Source: Pinisolibacter aquiterrae (lineage in GTDB: Bacteria; Pseudomonadota; Alphaproteobacteria; Rhizobiales; Ancalomicrobiaceae). From it: a stretch of 64,000 bases of DNA. The DNA lies in NCBI RefSeq assembly GCF_019160155.1, contig NZ_JAFNIH010000019.1, positions 496,001 through 560,000 on the forward strand, given 5' to 3'. Made by a program: the position numbers and the translations under genes. Positions 1-7,691 of this stretch are shown here, one piece after another. A model generated the notes under the pieces. It searched no databases. It had not been told where the DNA came from and saw only the letters and a program-made list of their open reading frames with translations. Position 1 is the stretch's first letter. Each line of letters begins with the position of its first letter.

Positions 1-938
1 ATCTCGAGGCCTTCGTCGCCGTCGCCCGCCAGGAGAGCTTCTCCCGCGCCGCCACCCAGATGCGCATCGCCCAATCGGCGCTGAGCCGCCGCGTCGACCG
101 GCTGGAGCATCAGTTGGGCGCCCGTCTCCTGACCCGCCACGGCCGTGGCGTCCGGCTGACCGATGCCGGTCATCTCCTGATGGACCGTTCGCAGGCCTTG
201 ATGCGCGATCTCGCGGCGGTCGAGGCCGACGTCCAGAGCCTCGCCCAGGAGCCGACCGGCCACGTCCGGCTCGCCCTGCCGCCGGCGACCAGCGAGGTCC
301 TGAGCCCGTTGCTGGTGAAGGCCTGCCGGGACGAGTTCCCGCGCATCACCCTGCAGATCCGGGAAGGGTTCAGCGGCGCCATTCACGATTGGCTGCTCGC
401 CGGCGAGGTCGACGTCGCCGTCTTCTACAGCCCCGAGGCGGCGCCGGAACTGGAGATCGTGCCGCTCCTCGACGAACCGCTCTGCGTCGTCGTGCCGGCC
501 GACATGGTGGTGGAGAACGAGGCGGCCTTTCCGGCCCGAGCCCTCGCCGACCTCCCCCTGATCCTGCCCGCGCGCCCTCACAGCCTGCGCCCGGTGGTCG
601 AGCGCTACGCCGCCGACCACGGTTTCCAGCCCCGTGTCGCCTATGAGATCGACGGCATCCGCACGATCCGCGCGCTGATCGCCGCCGGGCTCGGCTGCAC
701 CGTCTTCAGTCATGCCGAGATCGCCGGCGACATCGACGCCGGCGTGGTGAAGGCGATCCCGCTGGACCCGCGTCTGAGCTGGCGGCTGTGCATGGTCCGC
801 AAGACGTCGGCGCGCGCGACCCGCGCCACCGAGGCGGTGAAGGACCTGATCCTCGCCCAGATCTCCGCCCTCCTCGAACGACGCTTCTGGCGCGGCACGC
901 TCCTCGCCGGAGCCCGCCGCGCCGAAACGCGCACCTGA
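1..938 (+). CDS. LysR-family transcriptional regulator (5' end cut by window)
   Basis: This is a DNA-binding activator or repressor of the LysR family. The reading frame is open from the first bases of the window. The residues before the first internal ATG (at 60) continue the winged helix-turn-helix (LEAFVAVARQESFSRAA, then QSALSRRVDRLE), so the true start lies upstream and 60 is not the start. The effector-binding domain follows and ends in a KTSAR stretch. The C-terminal half recalls the Nac/Cbl branch, but the ligand cannot be told. It is separated by 34 bases from the end of the convergent pirin gene. Its target genes are probably upstream of the window. Confidence 0.9.
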   Translation, partial: LEAFVAVARQESFSRAATQMRIAQSALSRRVDRLEHQLGARLLTRHGRGVRLTDAGHLLMDRSQALMRDLAAVEADVQSLAQEPTGHVRLALPPATSEVLSPLLVKACRDEFPRITLQIREGFSGAIHDWLLAGEVDVAVFYSPEAAPELEIVPLLDEPLCVVVPADMVVENEAAFPARALADLPLILPARPHSLRPVVERYAADHGFQPRVAYEIDGIRTIRALIAAGLGCTVFSHAEIAGDIDAGVVKAIPLDPRLSWRLCMVRKTSARATRATEAVKDLILAQISALLERRFWRGTLLAGARRAETRT

Positions 939-972
939 GGCGAGGCACACGTCGCCTCGGATGCCTCTCGCC

Positions 973-1677
973 TCACGGCGCCATGTCGAACAGCAGCACC
1001 TCGGCGTCGTCGATCCCTTCGAGCCGCACCGGCCCGGAGGTGCCGATCGCCACGCCGTCGCCCTCGCCGAGCGTCTCGCCGGCGAAGCGGACCGAGCCGC
1101 GCGCCACGTGGATCCAGCCGCCGCGTCCCGCCGCGATCTCGTGGGTCACGGCCTCGCCGGTGCCGAGGACCGTCGCCCACAGATCGACGTCCTGATGGAT
1201 CGTCACCGACCCGTCGCGCCCGTCACGCGAACCGACCAGACGCAGCCGGCCGCGCTTCTCCTCGGGGGCGAAGAAGGTCTGCTCGTAGCTCGGCGCGATG
1301 CCGTGCGCCTCCGGCATGATCCAGATCTGGAGGAAATGCACCGGCTCGCTGCCGGAGGCGTTGAACTCGGAGTGGCGGATGCCGGTGCCCGCCGACATGC
1401 GCTGCACGTCGCCCGGCCGGATCACCGAGCCGGTGCCGAGGCTGTCGCGATGCTGCAACCCGCCCTCGAGCACATAGGAGACGATCTCCATGTCCTCGTG
1501 CGGATGGGTCGGGAAACCGCCGCCCGCCGCGACCCGGTCGTCGTTGATGACCCGCAACGGGCCGAAACCCATGTGTTCCGGGTCGTAGTAGTGACCGAAG
1601 GAGAAGGTGTGGCGGCTGTCGAGCCAGCCGAAATTCGCCCGGCCGCGATCGGCCGCTCTGCGGATGACGTGCGCCAT
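973..1677 (-). CDS. Pirin family protein
   Basis: A bicupin protein of 234 residues, the usual length for the YhhW/pirin family. The N-terminal cupin carries the iron-ligand pattern HPHEDMEIVSYVLEG, followed by HRDSLGT and GTGIRHSEFN. Members act as quercetinase-like dioxygenases or as redox-responsive regulators, and the substrate here is unknown. The start is the ATG giving MAHVIRRA, because a much longer open frame upstream on this strand overlaps other genes and has no pirin content. The gene is divergent from the LysR gene at 1813 with 135 bases between them, an arrangement typical of a LysR regulator and its target. Confidence 0.9.
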   Translation of the reverse strand: MAHVIRRAADRGRANFGWLDSRHTFSFGHYYDPEHMGFGPLRVINDDRVAAGGGFPTHPHEDMEIVSYVLEGGLQHRDSLGTGSVIRPGDVQRMSAGTGIRHSEFNASGSEPVHFLQIWIMPEAHGIAPSYEQTFFAPEEKRGRLRLVGSRDGRDGSVTIHQDVDLWATVLGTGEAVTHEIAAGRGGWIHVARGSVRFAGETLGEGDGVAIGTSGPVRLEGIDDAEVLLFDMAP

Positions 1678-1812
1678 GATCGGATCCTTTCTCGAGCGGG
1701 CGTCGATGCCCGCGTCTTTCGAAAGCCAATCTAGGTCTTGCCAATCCTCGCGACAATCATCAGCATCGGCGACGCACTGCATCCATTTCGGAACCAATCG
1801 CGAGGTGCCCGC

Positions 1813-2760
1813 ATGGACAAGCTCGAGGCGATGAACGCCTTCGCCCGGGTCGTCGCCCGCGGCAGCTATGCCGAGGCGGCCCGCGCGCTCGGGCTCACGC
1901 GCTCGGCGGTGAGCAAGGCGGTGATGGAGCTCGAGCACCTCCTCGGCGCCCGTCTGCTCGATCGCTCGACCCGCCGCGTCACCCCGACCGAGGCCGGCCT
2001 CGCCTATTACGAACGCTGCCTCGACATCCTCGCCCGGGTCGAGGAGACCGAGGCGCAGGTCTCCCGTCTCCACGACGAACCCCGGGGCGTCCTGAAGATC
2101 AACGCGCCGGTCTCCTTCGGCGTGCTCCATCTCGCCCCCGCCGTCGCCGACTTCATGGCCACGCACCCGGATCTGGCGATCGAACTGGCGCTCACCGATC
2201 GCTTCGTCGACCCGATCGAGGAAGGGGTCGACGTCACCGTCCGCATCGCCCGGCTCGCCGATTCGAGCCTCGTCGCCCGCAGGCTCGCCCCGGCCCGCCG
2301 GGTGATCGTCGCCTCGCCCGAGCATCTCGCCCGATACGGCGCGCCCGCCGCGCCCGAGGATCTCGCCGCCCGCCCCTGCCTCTCTTATGGCCACACCACC
2401 ACGCTGCCGCGCTGGCGGTTGAGCCGGGACGGCGAGACCTTCGACGTCGCCGTCGGCGCCGCCATGTGCTCCAACAACGGTGACGTGCTGCGCCTCGCCG
2501 CGCTCGCCGGACGCGGCCTCACCCTGTTGCCGACCTTCCTGGTCGGCCCCGACATCGCCGCCGGCCGTCTGGTGCCGGTCCTCGACGACACCCCGCCGCC
2601 GGACCTGGGAATCCACGCGCTCTACGCCCCCAACCGCTATCTCGCCGCCAAGACCCGGCTCTTCATCGATTTCCTGGTCGCCCGTTTCGGCCCGGAACCG
2701 CCGTGGGACGCCTTCCGGCGCGCGGTGGGAGCGAACGATCAGGCCGTGCCGTCGCCGTGA
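1813..2760 (+). CDS. LysR-family regulator, CrgA-like, divergent from pirin
   Basis: A 315-residue LysR regulator. The winged helix is at about residues 1-60 ([41 protein letters not shown]), followed by a substrate-binding-like effector domain. The start at [10 protein letters not shown] is chosen over an upstream in-frame ATG because this sequence begins the standard LysR N-terminus. The closest remembered group is the CrgA/YhcS type that often controls divergent oxidoreductase or pirin genes. It probably regulates the pirin gene at 973-1677. Its 3' end overlaps the convergent nikO-like gene by 22 bases. Confidence 0.9.
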   Translation: MDKLEAMNAFARVVARGSYAEAARALGLTRSAVSKAVMELEHLLGARLLDRSTRRVTPTEAGLAYYERCLDILARVEETEAQVSRLHDEPRGVLKINAPVSFGVLHLAPAVADFMATHPDLAIELALTDRFVDPIEEGVDVTVRIARLADSSLVARRLAPARRVIVASPEHLARYGAPAAPEDLAARPCLSYGHTTTLPRWRLSRDGETFDVAVGAAMCSNNGDVLRLAALAGRGLTLLPTFLVGPDIAAGRLVPVLDDTPPPDLGIHALYAPNRYLAAKTRLFIDFLVARFGPEPPWDAFRRAVGANDQAVPSP

Positions 2761-3479
2761 TCGTGGCCGTGCGCCTCGTCGAGGGCGTGAATGTGCACGT
2801 GGTCGTGGACATGCACGTGGCGATGCAGGCTCGCCGGGCGGACGCGCCCGCCCTCGAGCAGCACCGCCCGCGTCGCCAGACGTTCCAGGAACACCCGATC
2901 GTGCGAGACCAGCACCATCGCCACGTCGAGCCCCGCGAGGATCTCGATCAACCGGGCGAGCCGGGTCTCGTCGAGCCCGGTGGTCGGCTCGTCGAGGAGC
3001 AGCGCCTTCGGCTCCATCGCCAGCACGCAGGCGAGGCTGACCAACCGCTTTTCGCCGCCCGAGAGCCGATGGGTGAGGCGCCGGGCGAGATCGGCGAGGC
3101 CGAGCCGCGTCAGCGTCGCCTCCGCCCGCTCGGTCGCCGCCGCTCGCGTCATCCCGAGATTGAGCGGCCCGAAGGCGACGTCCTCGATCACCGTCGGCGA
3201 GAACAGTTGATCGTCGGGATCCTGGAACAGGAAGCCCGCGCCGATCCGCACCTCGCGGAAGTCGCGCTCGACCCGCCGCTCCGCGCCGAAGGCGACGAGA
3301 CGGCCCGAGCGGATCGTCTCGAGCCCCACCAGCGTGCGCAGCAGCGTCGTCTTGCCGGCGCCGTTGTCGCCGACCAGCGCCAGCCGTTCGCCCGGATCGA
3401 GCCGCAGCGTCACCCCGTCGAGCACCATCCGCCCGGCCCGCGCCACCGCCACCGCGTCGAGTTCGAAGAGCGCGCTCAT
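2739..3479 (-). CDS. nikO: Energy-coupling factor (ECF) nickel transporter ATPase NikO, with histidine-rich tail
   Basis: The cytoplasmic ATPase of a nickel/cobalt ECF transporter, 246 residues. It has all ABC motifs: Walker [11 protein letters not shown]-loop FQDPDDQLF (the DDQ form typical of CbiO/NikO), signature LSGGEKR, Walker [12 protein letters not shown] and switch VSHD. The last 30 or so residues are packed with histidine ([13 protein letters not shown], then HGHDHGD), which looks like a metal-binding or storage tail. Its start overlaps the nikQ stop by four bases (ATGA), so the two are translationally coupled. Nickel rather than cobalt is inferred from the NikK/NikL partners and the hydrogenase locus in the same window. 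Confidence 0.9.
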   Translation of the reverse strand: MSALFELDAVAVARAGRMVLDGVTLRLDPGERLALVGDNGAGKTTLLRTLVGLETIRSGRLVAFGAERRVERDFREVRIGAGFLFQDPDDQLFSPTVIEDVAFGPLNLGMTRAAATERAEATLTRLGLADLARRLTHRLSGGEKRLVSLACVLAMEPKALLLDEPTTGLDETRLARLIEILAGLDVAMVLVSHDRVFLERLATRAVLLEGGRVRPASLHRHVHVHDHVHIHALDEAHGHDHGDGTA

Positions 3480-4240
3480 GACGACCGATCCACCACCAGA
3501 ACCGCGAGGAGGACGAGCCCGAGCCCGACCGCGAAGGCGGCGTCGAGACGCGTGAAGCGCCCCTCGTCGACCAGCGCGAAGCGCCCGGCGAAGGCCCGGC
3601 ACCGCATCGCCTCCTCGACCCGCTCGGCCCGTTCGAAGGCCCGGACCAGGAGTTGCCCGATGAAATGGGCGAGCGTCCTGAGCCCGTGCGCGGAAGGCCG
3701 CGCCCGAAACCCGCGCACCCTGAGCGCGTCGTCGAGCCGCCGCGCCTCCGCCGCCACCAGCCCGACCCAGCGCGCCGCGAAGAGCAGGAGATGGACGAGC
3801 TTCTCCGGCATCCCCAGCCGCGCCAGGGCATGACCGAGCCGGATCGGCTCCAATCCACCGATCAGCGTGAAGAGCGCGATCGCCGAGAGATTGACCCGGA
3901 GCACGATCGCCGCCGCGCGCTCGAGCCCCGACTGCGACAGGGCGATCGGCCCGAAGGTCACCACCGCCGGCCCCGGCACGGTGAGCGGCAGGAGCAGCGC
4001 CAGCACCACCAGGAAACCTTCCACATGGGCGAGCCGCCGGGCGAGATCGGCGACACCGACCCCGGCGAGACGCGCGGCGATCAGCGCCACCGGAACGAGA
4101 CCCGCCAGAAGAGGGAGCGAACGCGCCGCGAGCACCACCACGACGACCGCGACGGCGGCGGCGACCCGGGTCCGCGGCTCGAACCGATCGAGCCGTGACC
4201 CTTCGACCGCCGCCTCCGCACACAGAAAGGCCTCGCTCAT
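3476..4240 (-). CDS. nikQ: ECF nickel transporter membrane coupling subunit NikQ (T component)
   Basis: The T component that couples ATP hydrolysis to the substrate-binding membrane subunit, 254 residues with several hydrophobic segments (for example [15 protein letters not shown]). The two cytoplasmic coupling motifs expected in CbiQ/NikQ are visible as [14 protein letters not shown] and [13 protein letters not shown] (the Ala-Arg-Gly-like pattern). It overlaps nikL and nikO by four bases on either side, within a tight operon transcribed nikK-M-L-Q-O. Confidence 0.9.
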   Translation of the reverse strand: MSEAFLCAEAAVEGSRLDRFEPRTRVAAAVAVVVVVLAARSLPLLAGLVPVALIAARLAGVGVADLARRLAHVEGFLVVLALLLPLTVPGPAVVTFGPIALSQSGLERAAAIVLRVNLSAIALFTLIGGLEPIRLGHALARLGMPEKLVHLLLFAARWVGLVAAEARRLDDALRVRGFRARPSAHGLRTLAHFIGQLLVRAFERAERVEEAMRCRAFAGRFALVDEGRFTRLDAAFAVGLGLVLLAVLVVDRSS

Positions 4241-4866
4241 GCGCGCGGGCCCTCCCGTTCGCGCCGTCGCGCCATGCCCCAGGCACCGAGCCCGGCGAGA
4301 CCGACGATCATGCCGATCCCGCCCATGATGTCGGCGAAGCGCAGCCGCGCCTCCGAGCGTTCCTGCGCCTCGACGAGAGGCTGCAACCGCCGCGCCAGCG
4401 CCCGATCGACCGCCGCCTCGATCTCGGCCGCCGAGACGATCGCGTCGGGACCCCGCGCCACGGCGCCCGGCTTCGCGACCTCCGGCCCCGAGGCCGGCGC
4501 GGCCGCGACCGGCGCCGGTGTCGACGCCGAGGTCGCGCCGACGAACCGATCCGCCGTCACCTCGGCGCGCGTGAAATGCCCGTCGCCGGTGTCGAGGAGC
4601 ACCGTGTAGGCGGCCGGTGCCGGCGCGGTCCAGGCGAAGGCGCCGTTCGCGTCGGTCCGGCCGTCGTGGAGATCCCGGCCGTCGGCGTCGCGGATCTTCA
4701 CGACGACACCCTGCGGCCGGCCGCCGCCGACGAAGAAGCCGTGGCCGGAGACGACCATGCCGTCGACGGTGACGAAGAGCTTCAGCGAATGGGCCGCGAC
4801 CGGGGCCGAGGCGAGCCCGACCGCCACCCAGACGATCACCGCGAGCGGAGTGGACCGGCCGATCAC
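4237..4866 (-). CDS. nikL: NikL-like nickel ECF accessory protein (carboxypeptidase-regulatory-like domain)
   Basis: A 209-residue exported membrane protein. It has a signal peptide at residues 1-25 (ending APVAA), a small beta-rich domain ([26 protein letters not shown]), an alanine/proline-rich linker, a short helical stretch with [16 protein letters not shown], and one C-terminal transmembrane helix near residues 180-200. NikL takes the place of CbiN in NikKMLQO systems. It lies between nikM and nikQ with four-base overlaps on both sides, the position expected for nikL. Sequence identity in this family is low, so the name rests on architecture and context. Confidence 0.8.
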   Translation of the reverse strand: MIGRSTPLAVIVWVAVGLASAPVAAHSLKLFVTVDGMVVSGHGFFVGGGRPQGVVVKIRDADGRDLHDGRTDANGAFAWTAPAPAAYTVLLDTGDGHFTRAEVTADRFVGATSASTPAPVAAAPASGPEVAKPGAVARGPDAIVSAAEIEAAVDRALARRLQPLVEAQERSEARLRFADIMGGIGMIVGLAGLGAWGMARRREREGPRA

Positions 4867-5531
4867 GACGCCACCTCGATCGATTCGGCCGCCGGCACCA
4901 CGACCGGAAGCGGCGCCGGCTCGAAGGCCGTCAGCCCCAGAACCTCCGGTTTGACGCGGGCGAGATGGGCGACCAGGACGCCCGTCACCACCGCCTCGAT
5001 CGCCGCCAGCGGCACCTGCGTCGCCACGACCACGCCGAGGCTCGGCACGTAGTCGGGCGAGGAGAGCGCCAACGCCAACGCCATGCCGCCCGCCGTCCCG
5101 GCGACCGCGAGCGCGCCGACGCCGGCGCCGATCGCCACCCGCCCGGCCGTCGAGACCCGCCCGAGCAGCGGCCGCGCCAGAACCCCGAGCACCACGCCCG
5201 GCAGCGCCATGTTCACCGTGTCGACCCCGAGCGTCGAGATCCCGCCGAAGCCGAACATCGTCGCCTGCAGGAGGAGCCCGACGAAGACCGCCGGAAAGGT
5301 CGCGACCCCGAGCACCAGCCCCATCGTGCCGCCCAGCAGGAGATGGATGCTCGACGGACCGATCGGCACCGAGAACAGCGAGCCGACGAAGAACAGCGCC
5401 GCCAGGATCGCCGTCTTCGGCACGTCGCGTTCGTCGATCGCCCTGAGGCCGAGCCCGATCCCCGCCGCCGCGAGGGCGCCACCGCCGATCAGCACGGGAA
5501 GCGACAGGACCCCGTCGGGAATATGAGCCAT
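4863..5531 (-). CDS. nikM: ECF nickel transporter substrate-binding membrane protein NikM (S component)
   Basis: The membrane S component that binds Ni(II), 222 residues, with about seven hydrophobic helices. The N-terminus is MAHIPDGVLS. In the family the N-terminal His of the HIPDG motif and a second His in the first loop are metal ligands, and the latter is visible as SSIHLLLGG. Here an Ala precedes the His, so after Met removal the His would be residue 2, as in proteins starting MHIPDG. It overlaps nikL by four bases and follows nikK by 13 bases. The alternative of cobalt (CbiM) cannot be excluded from sequence alone. Confidence 0.9.
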   Translation of the reverse strand: MAHIPDGVLSLPVLIGGGALAAAGIGLGLRAIDERDVPKTAILAALFFVGSLFSVPIGPSSIHLLLGGTMGLVLGVATFPAVFVGLLLQATMFGFGGISTLGVDTVNMALPGVVLGVLARPLLGRVSTAGRVAIGAGVGALAVAGTAGGMALALALSSPDYVPSLGVVVATQVPLAAIEAVVTGVLVAHLARVKPEVLGLTAFEPAPLPVVVPAAESIEVAS

Positions 5532-5544
5532 CGCACGCCCTCCC

Positions 5545-6351
5545 TCACTTCGACGCCGAGGCGGGCGCGGCGCCCATGTCGGTCGCCTTGACCCAGATCA
5601 GACCACCCCATTCGGTCGCCGCCGGCGAGCCGTCGGGCGCCTTCGCCTCGGGCCCGTCGACCAGCGCGGCGAAGCCCCACCATCCCGCGCGCGGCATCGC
5701 GTGGACGAAGACGCCGTTCGCGTCGGCCCGCGTCACCTGCGTCAGGAAGGCCTCGTTGGGCGCGGCGACCGAACCGTCGTTGACCCATTCCACCTCGACC
5801 TCGGCGAAGGGCACCGGCCGGCCGTCGCGCCGCACGATGCCGCGAAAGACGTCGCCCGCCCAGAGCCCGGTCGGCCGCGTCAGCGGCTCGATCTCCACCG
5901 GCAGGCCGACCGGCTTCGCCCAGCCCTCGCCAGAGGCCCAACCGTCGACGATCACTTTCGCATAGTGGACGATCCATTTCTTCTCCGCCGCCTCCCAATA
6001 GGGCTTCGGCTCGACGAAGAAGGCGACCGCCCCGGGCGCGGCGGCCGTCCAGTCGAAGGTCCAGGCCGACTTGCCGTCGATCGGCTTCGCCTTCAGGCGC
6101 GGCATCAGATCGACGACACCGGCCTCGCCGGAGACGCCGACCCGCACCGGCGCCGCCATCTCCATCACCGGGCCGCGCGCCATCGGATGGGTGAAGACCA
6201 GATCGACGGAGACCGGCCCGCCCTCGGGCAACACGTCGGCGGACGGCAGGATCTCCTGGAAATGCGCCGCCGCCGGCGCCGCCGCGACGAGCGCGAGACC
6301 CGAACCGAGGAGGAGGGAGGCGACGGCGGGGGCGAGAACGGTTCGCATCAT
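5545..6351 (-). CDS. nikK: NikK-like DUF4198 periplasmic nickel-transport protein
   Basis: A 268-residue secreted protein with an N-terminal signal peptide (MMRTVLAPAVASLLLG, cleavage after the AAPAAA region, mature start near HFQEILPS). The rest is the DUF4198 fold, as in NikK proteins encoded with NikMLQO in proteobacteria. Motifs include TFDWTAAAPG and a C-terminal GLIWVKATDMG. It is first in the operon. The start may be the first or second Met. A NikR-like half-site pair lies about 30-57 bases upstream of the start, and the operon is divergent from the TAXI transporter genes. Confidence 0.82.
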   Translation of the reverse strand: MMRTVLAPAVASLLLGSGLALVAAAPAAAHFQEILPSADVLPEGGPVSVDLVFTHPMARGPVMEMAAPVRVGVSGEAGVVDLMPRLKAKPIDGKSAWTFDWTAAAPGAVAFFVEPKPYWEAAEKKWIVHYAKVIVDGWASGEGWAKPVGLPVEIEPLTRPTGLWAGDVFRGIVRRDGRPVPFAEVEVEWVNDGSVAAPNEAFLTQVTRADANGVFVHAMPRAGWWGFAALVDGPEAKAPDGSPAATEWGGLIWVKATDMGAAPASASK

Positions 6352-6380
6352 GGATCTCCGATCGAAAGCGTCGATGCACG

Positions 6381-6408
6381 ATAAGATGATTCTTAAAATT
6401 TGTCATAC
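6381..6408. promoter_or_regulatory. Possible NikR operator upstream of nikK
   Basis: An exact TCATAC half-site at 6403-6408 is preceded, with 16 bases between, by ATAAGA (6381-6386), which matches the GTATGA half-site at four of six positions. The proteobacterial NikR consensus is GTATGA-N16-TCATAC, so spacing and one half fit. It lies just upstream of the nik operon in an AT-rich patch. No nikR gene is in the window, so this stays a candidate. Confidence 0.4.
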
Positions 6409-6478
6409 TCCATTTCCCGGACGGCGCGGGCGATTTCGTCGCAGCCCGGCGCGAGGCCCGGCGCCGCCCCTCGCCGAT

Positions 6479-6507
6479 TTGACGAGGCGGAAGCCCGGCG
6501 TCTAACC
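6479..6507 (+). promoter_or_regulatory. Probable sigma-70-type promoter of the TAXI transporter genes
   Basis: TTGACG at 6479-6484 and CTAACC at 6502-6507 are separated by 17 bases, a good match to alphaproteobacterial housekeeping promoters. It lies 60 bases upstream of the ATG at 6568, and the transcript would carry the AAGGAG ribosome-binding site at 6555-6560. Confidence 0.45.
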
Positions 6508-6567
6508 TCCCCTCGGACCCGTCGGCCGGACCGGCCACGGCCTCGATCGAGGACAAGGAGAACTGCG

Positions 6568-7599
6568 ATGAAGGCGAAGCGCACATTCACCCGTCTGGCC
6601 GCCGCCGCCCTGGGCCTCGCCGGCCTCTTCGGCGCCAGTCTGGTCGGTTCGGGCCTGGTCGAGGCTCAGCAGATGGCCTTCTTCCGCATCGGCACCGGCG
6701 GCACCGCGGGCACCTATTTCCCGATCGGCGGCCTGCTCTCCAACGCGATTTCCAATCCGCCCGGCTCGCGGGAATGCGACAAGGGCGGCTCCTGCGGCGT
6801 GCCCGGCCTGATCGCCACCGCCGTCGCCTCCAACGGCTCGGTCGCCAACATCAACGGCATCGCCTCCGGCGCGCTCGAGAGCGGCCTGACCCAGTCCGAC
6901 GTCGCCTATTGGGCGTGGTCGGGCACCGGCGTCTACGAAGGCAAGCCCAAGGTGGAAGAGCTGCGCGCCATCGCCAATCTCTACCCCGAGACCATCCATC
7001 TGGTCGCCCGCAAGGGGGCCGGCATCAAGACCCCGGCCGACCTCAAGGGCAAGCGCGTCTCGCTCGACGAGCCCGGCTCCGGCACCCTGATCGACGCCCG
7101 CATCGTGCTCGCCGCCTACGGCCTCACCGAGAAGGACGTGAAGCCCGAGTATCTGAAGCCCAACGCCTCCGGTGACCGCCTGCGCGACGGCGCCCTCGAC
7201 GCCTTCTTCTTCGTCGGCGGCTATCCGACCGGCGCCATCGCCGAACTCGCCTCCTCCGCCGGCATCGAACTGGTGCCGATCGCCGGTCCCGAAGCCAAGA
7301 AGATCCTCGCCGACTACAAGTTCTTCGGCCCGGACAAGGTCCCGGCCGGCACCTACAAGGACATCGACGCGGTCGAGACCATCTCCGTCAACGCCCTCTG
7401 GGTGACCTCCGCCAAGCTGCCCGACGATCTGATCTACGGCGTCACCAAGGCGATCTGGAACGACAATTCCCGCAAGCTCCTCGACGCCGGCCACGCCAAG
7501 GGCAAGCTGATCCGCAAGGAGACCGCCCTCGACGGCGTCGGCATCCCGCTCCATCCGGGCGCCGCGAAGTTCTACAAGGAGGTCGGCCTCCTGAAGTGA
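6568..7599 (+). CDS. TAXI family TRAP transporter solute-binding protein
   Basis: The periplasmic solute receptor of a TRAP transporter, 343 residues. The signal peptide is at residues 1-34 (hydrophobic core LAAAALGLAGLFGASLV, cleavage before AQQMAFFRIG). The mature protein opens with IGTGGTAGTYFPIGG, a hallmark of TAXI proteins, and continues with SNGSVANINGI and GLTQSDVAYWAW. The ATG at 6568 is chosen because AAGGAG lies eight bases upstream and the signal peptide starts there; the upstream in-frame ATG would prepend a basic stretch with no signal. The substrate is not evident, though characterised TAXI systems often take dicarboxylates, glutamate or related acids. The permease gene follows after 92 bases. 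Confidence 0.93.
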   Translation: MKAKRTFTRLAAAALGLAGLFGASLVGSGLVEAQQMAFFRIGTGGTAGTYFPIGGLLSNAISNPPGSRECDKGGSCGVPGLIATAVASNGSVANINGIASGALESGLTQSDVAYWAWSGTGVYEGKPKVEELRAIANLYPETIHLVARKGAGIKTPADLKGKRVSLDEPGSGTLIDARIVLAAYGLTEKDVKPEYLKPNASGDRLRDGALDAFFFVGGYPTGAIAELASSAGIELVPIAGPEAKKILADYKFFGPDKVPAGTYKDIDAVETISVNALWVTSAKLPDDLIYGVTKAIWNDNSRKLLDAGHAKGKLIRKETALDGVGIPLHPGAAKFYKEVGLLK

Positions 7600-7691
7600 C
7601 GGCCGTTCCGCCGCGCGACCCGCGCCGCATCTTCGTCGACGGCGCGGGACCCGCGCCGTCGCCTCTCCCGTGAAGACCGATCGGATCCCTC

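Noticed and set aside
1678-1812. A defined LysR binding box between pirin and the LysR gene
   Set aside because: Only a short direct repeat (GCCAATC) was noticed; no clear T-N11-A dyad could be supported.
973-3858. A 961-codon open frame on the minus strand
   Set aside because: Only its last 234 codons are a real protein (pirin). The rest is antisense to the LysR gene and out of frame with nikO, with low-complexity Arg/Gly content typical of GC-rich shadow frames.
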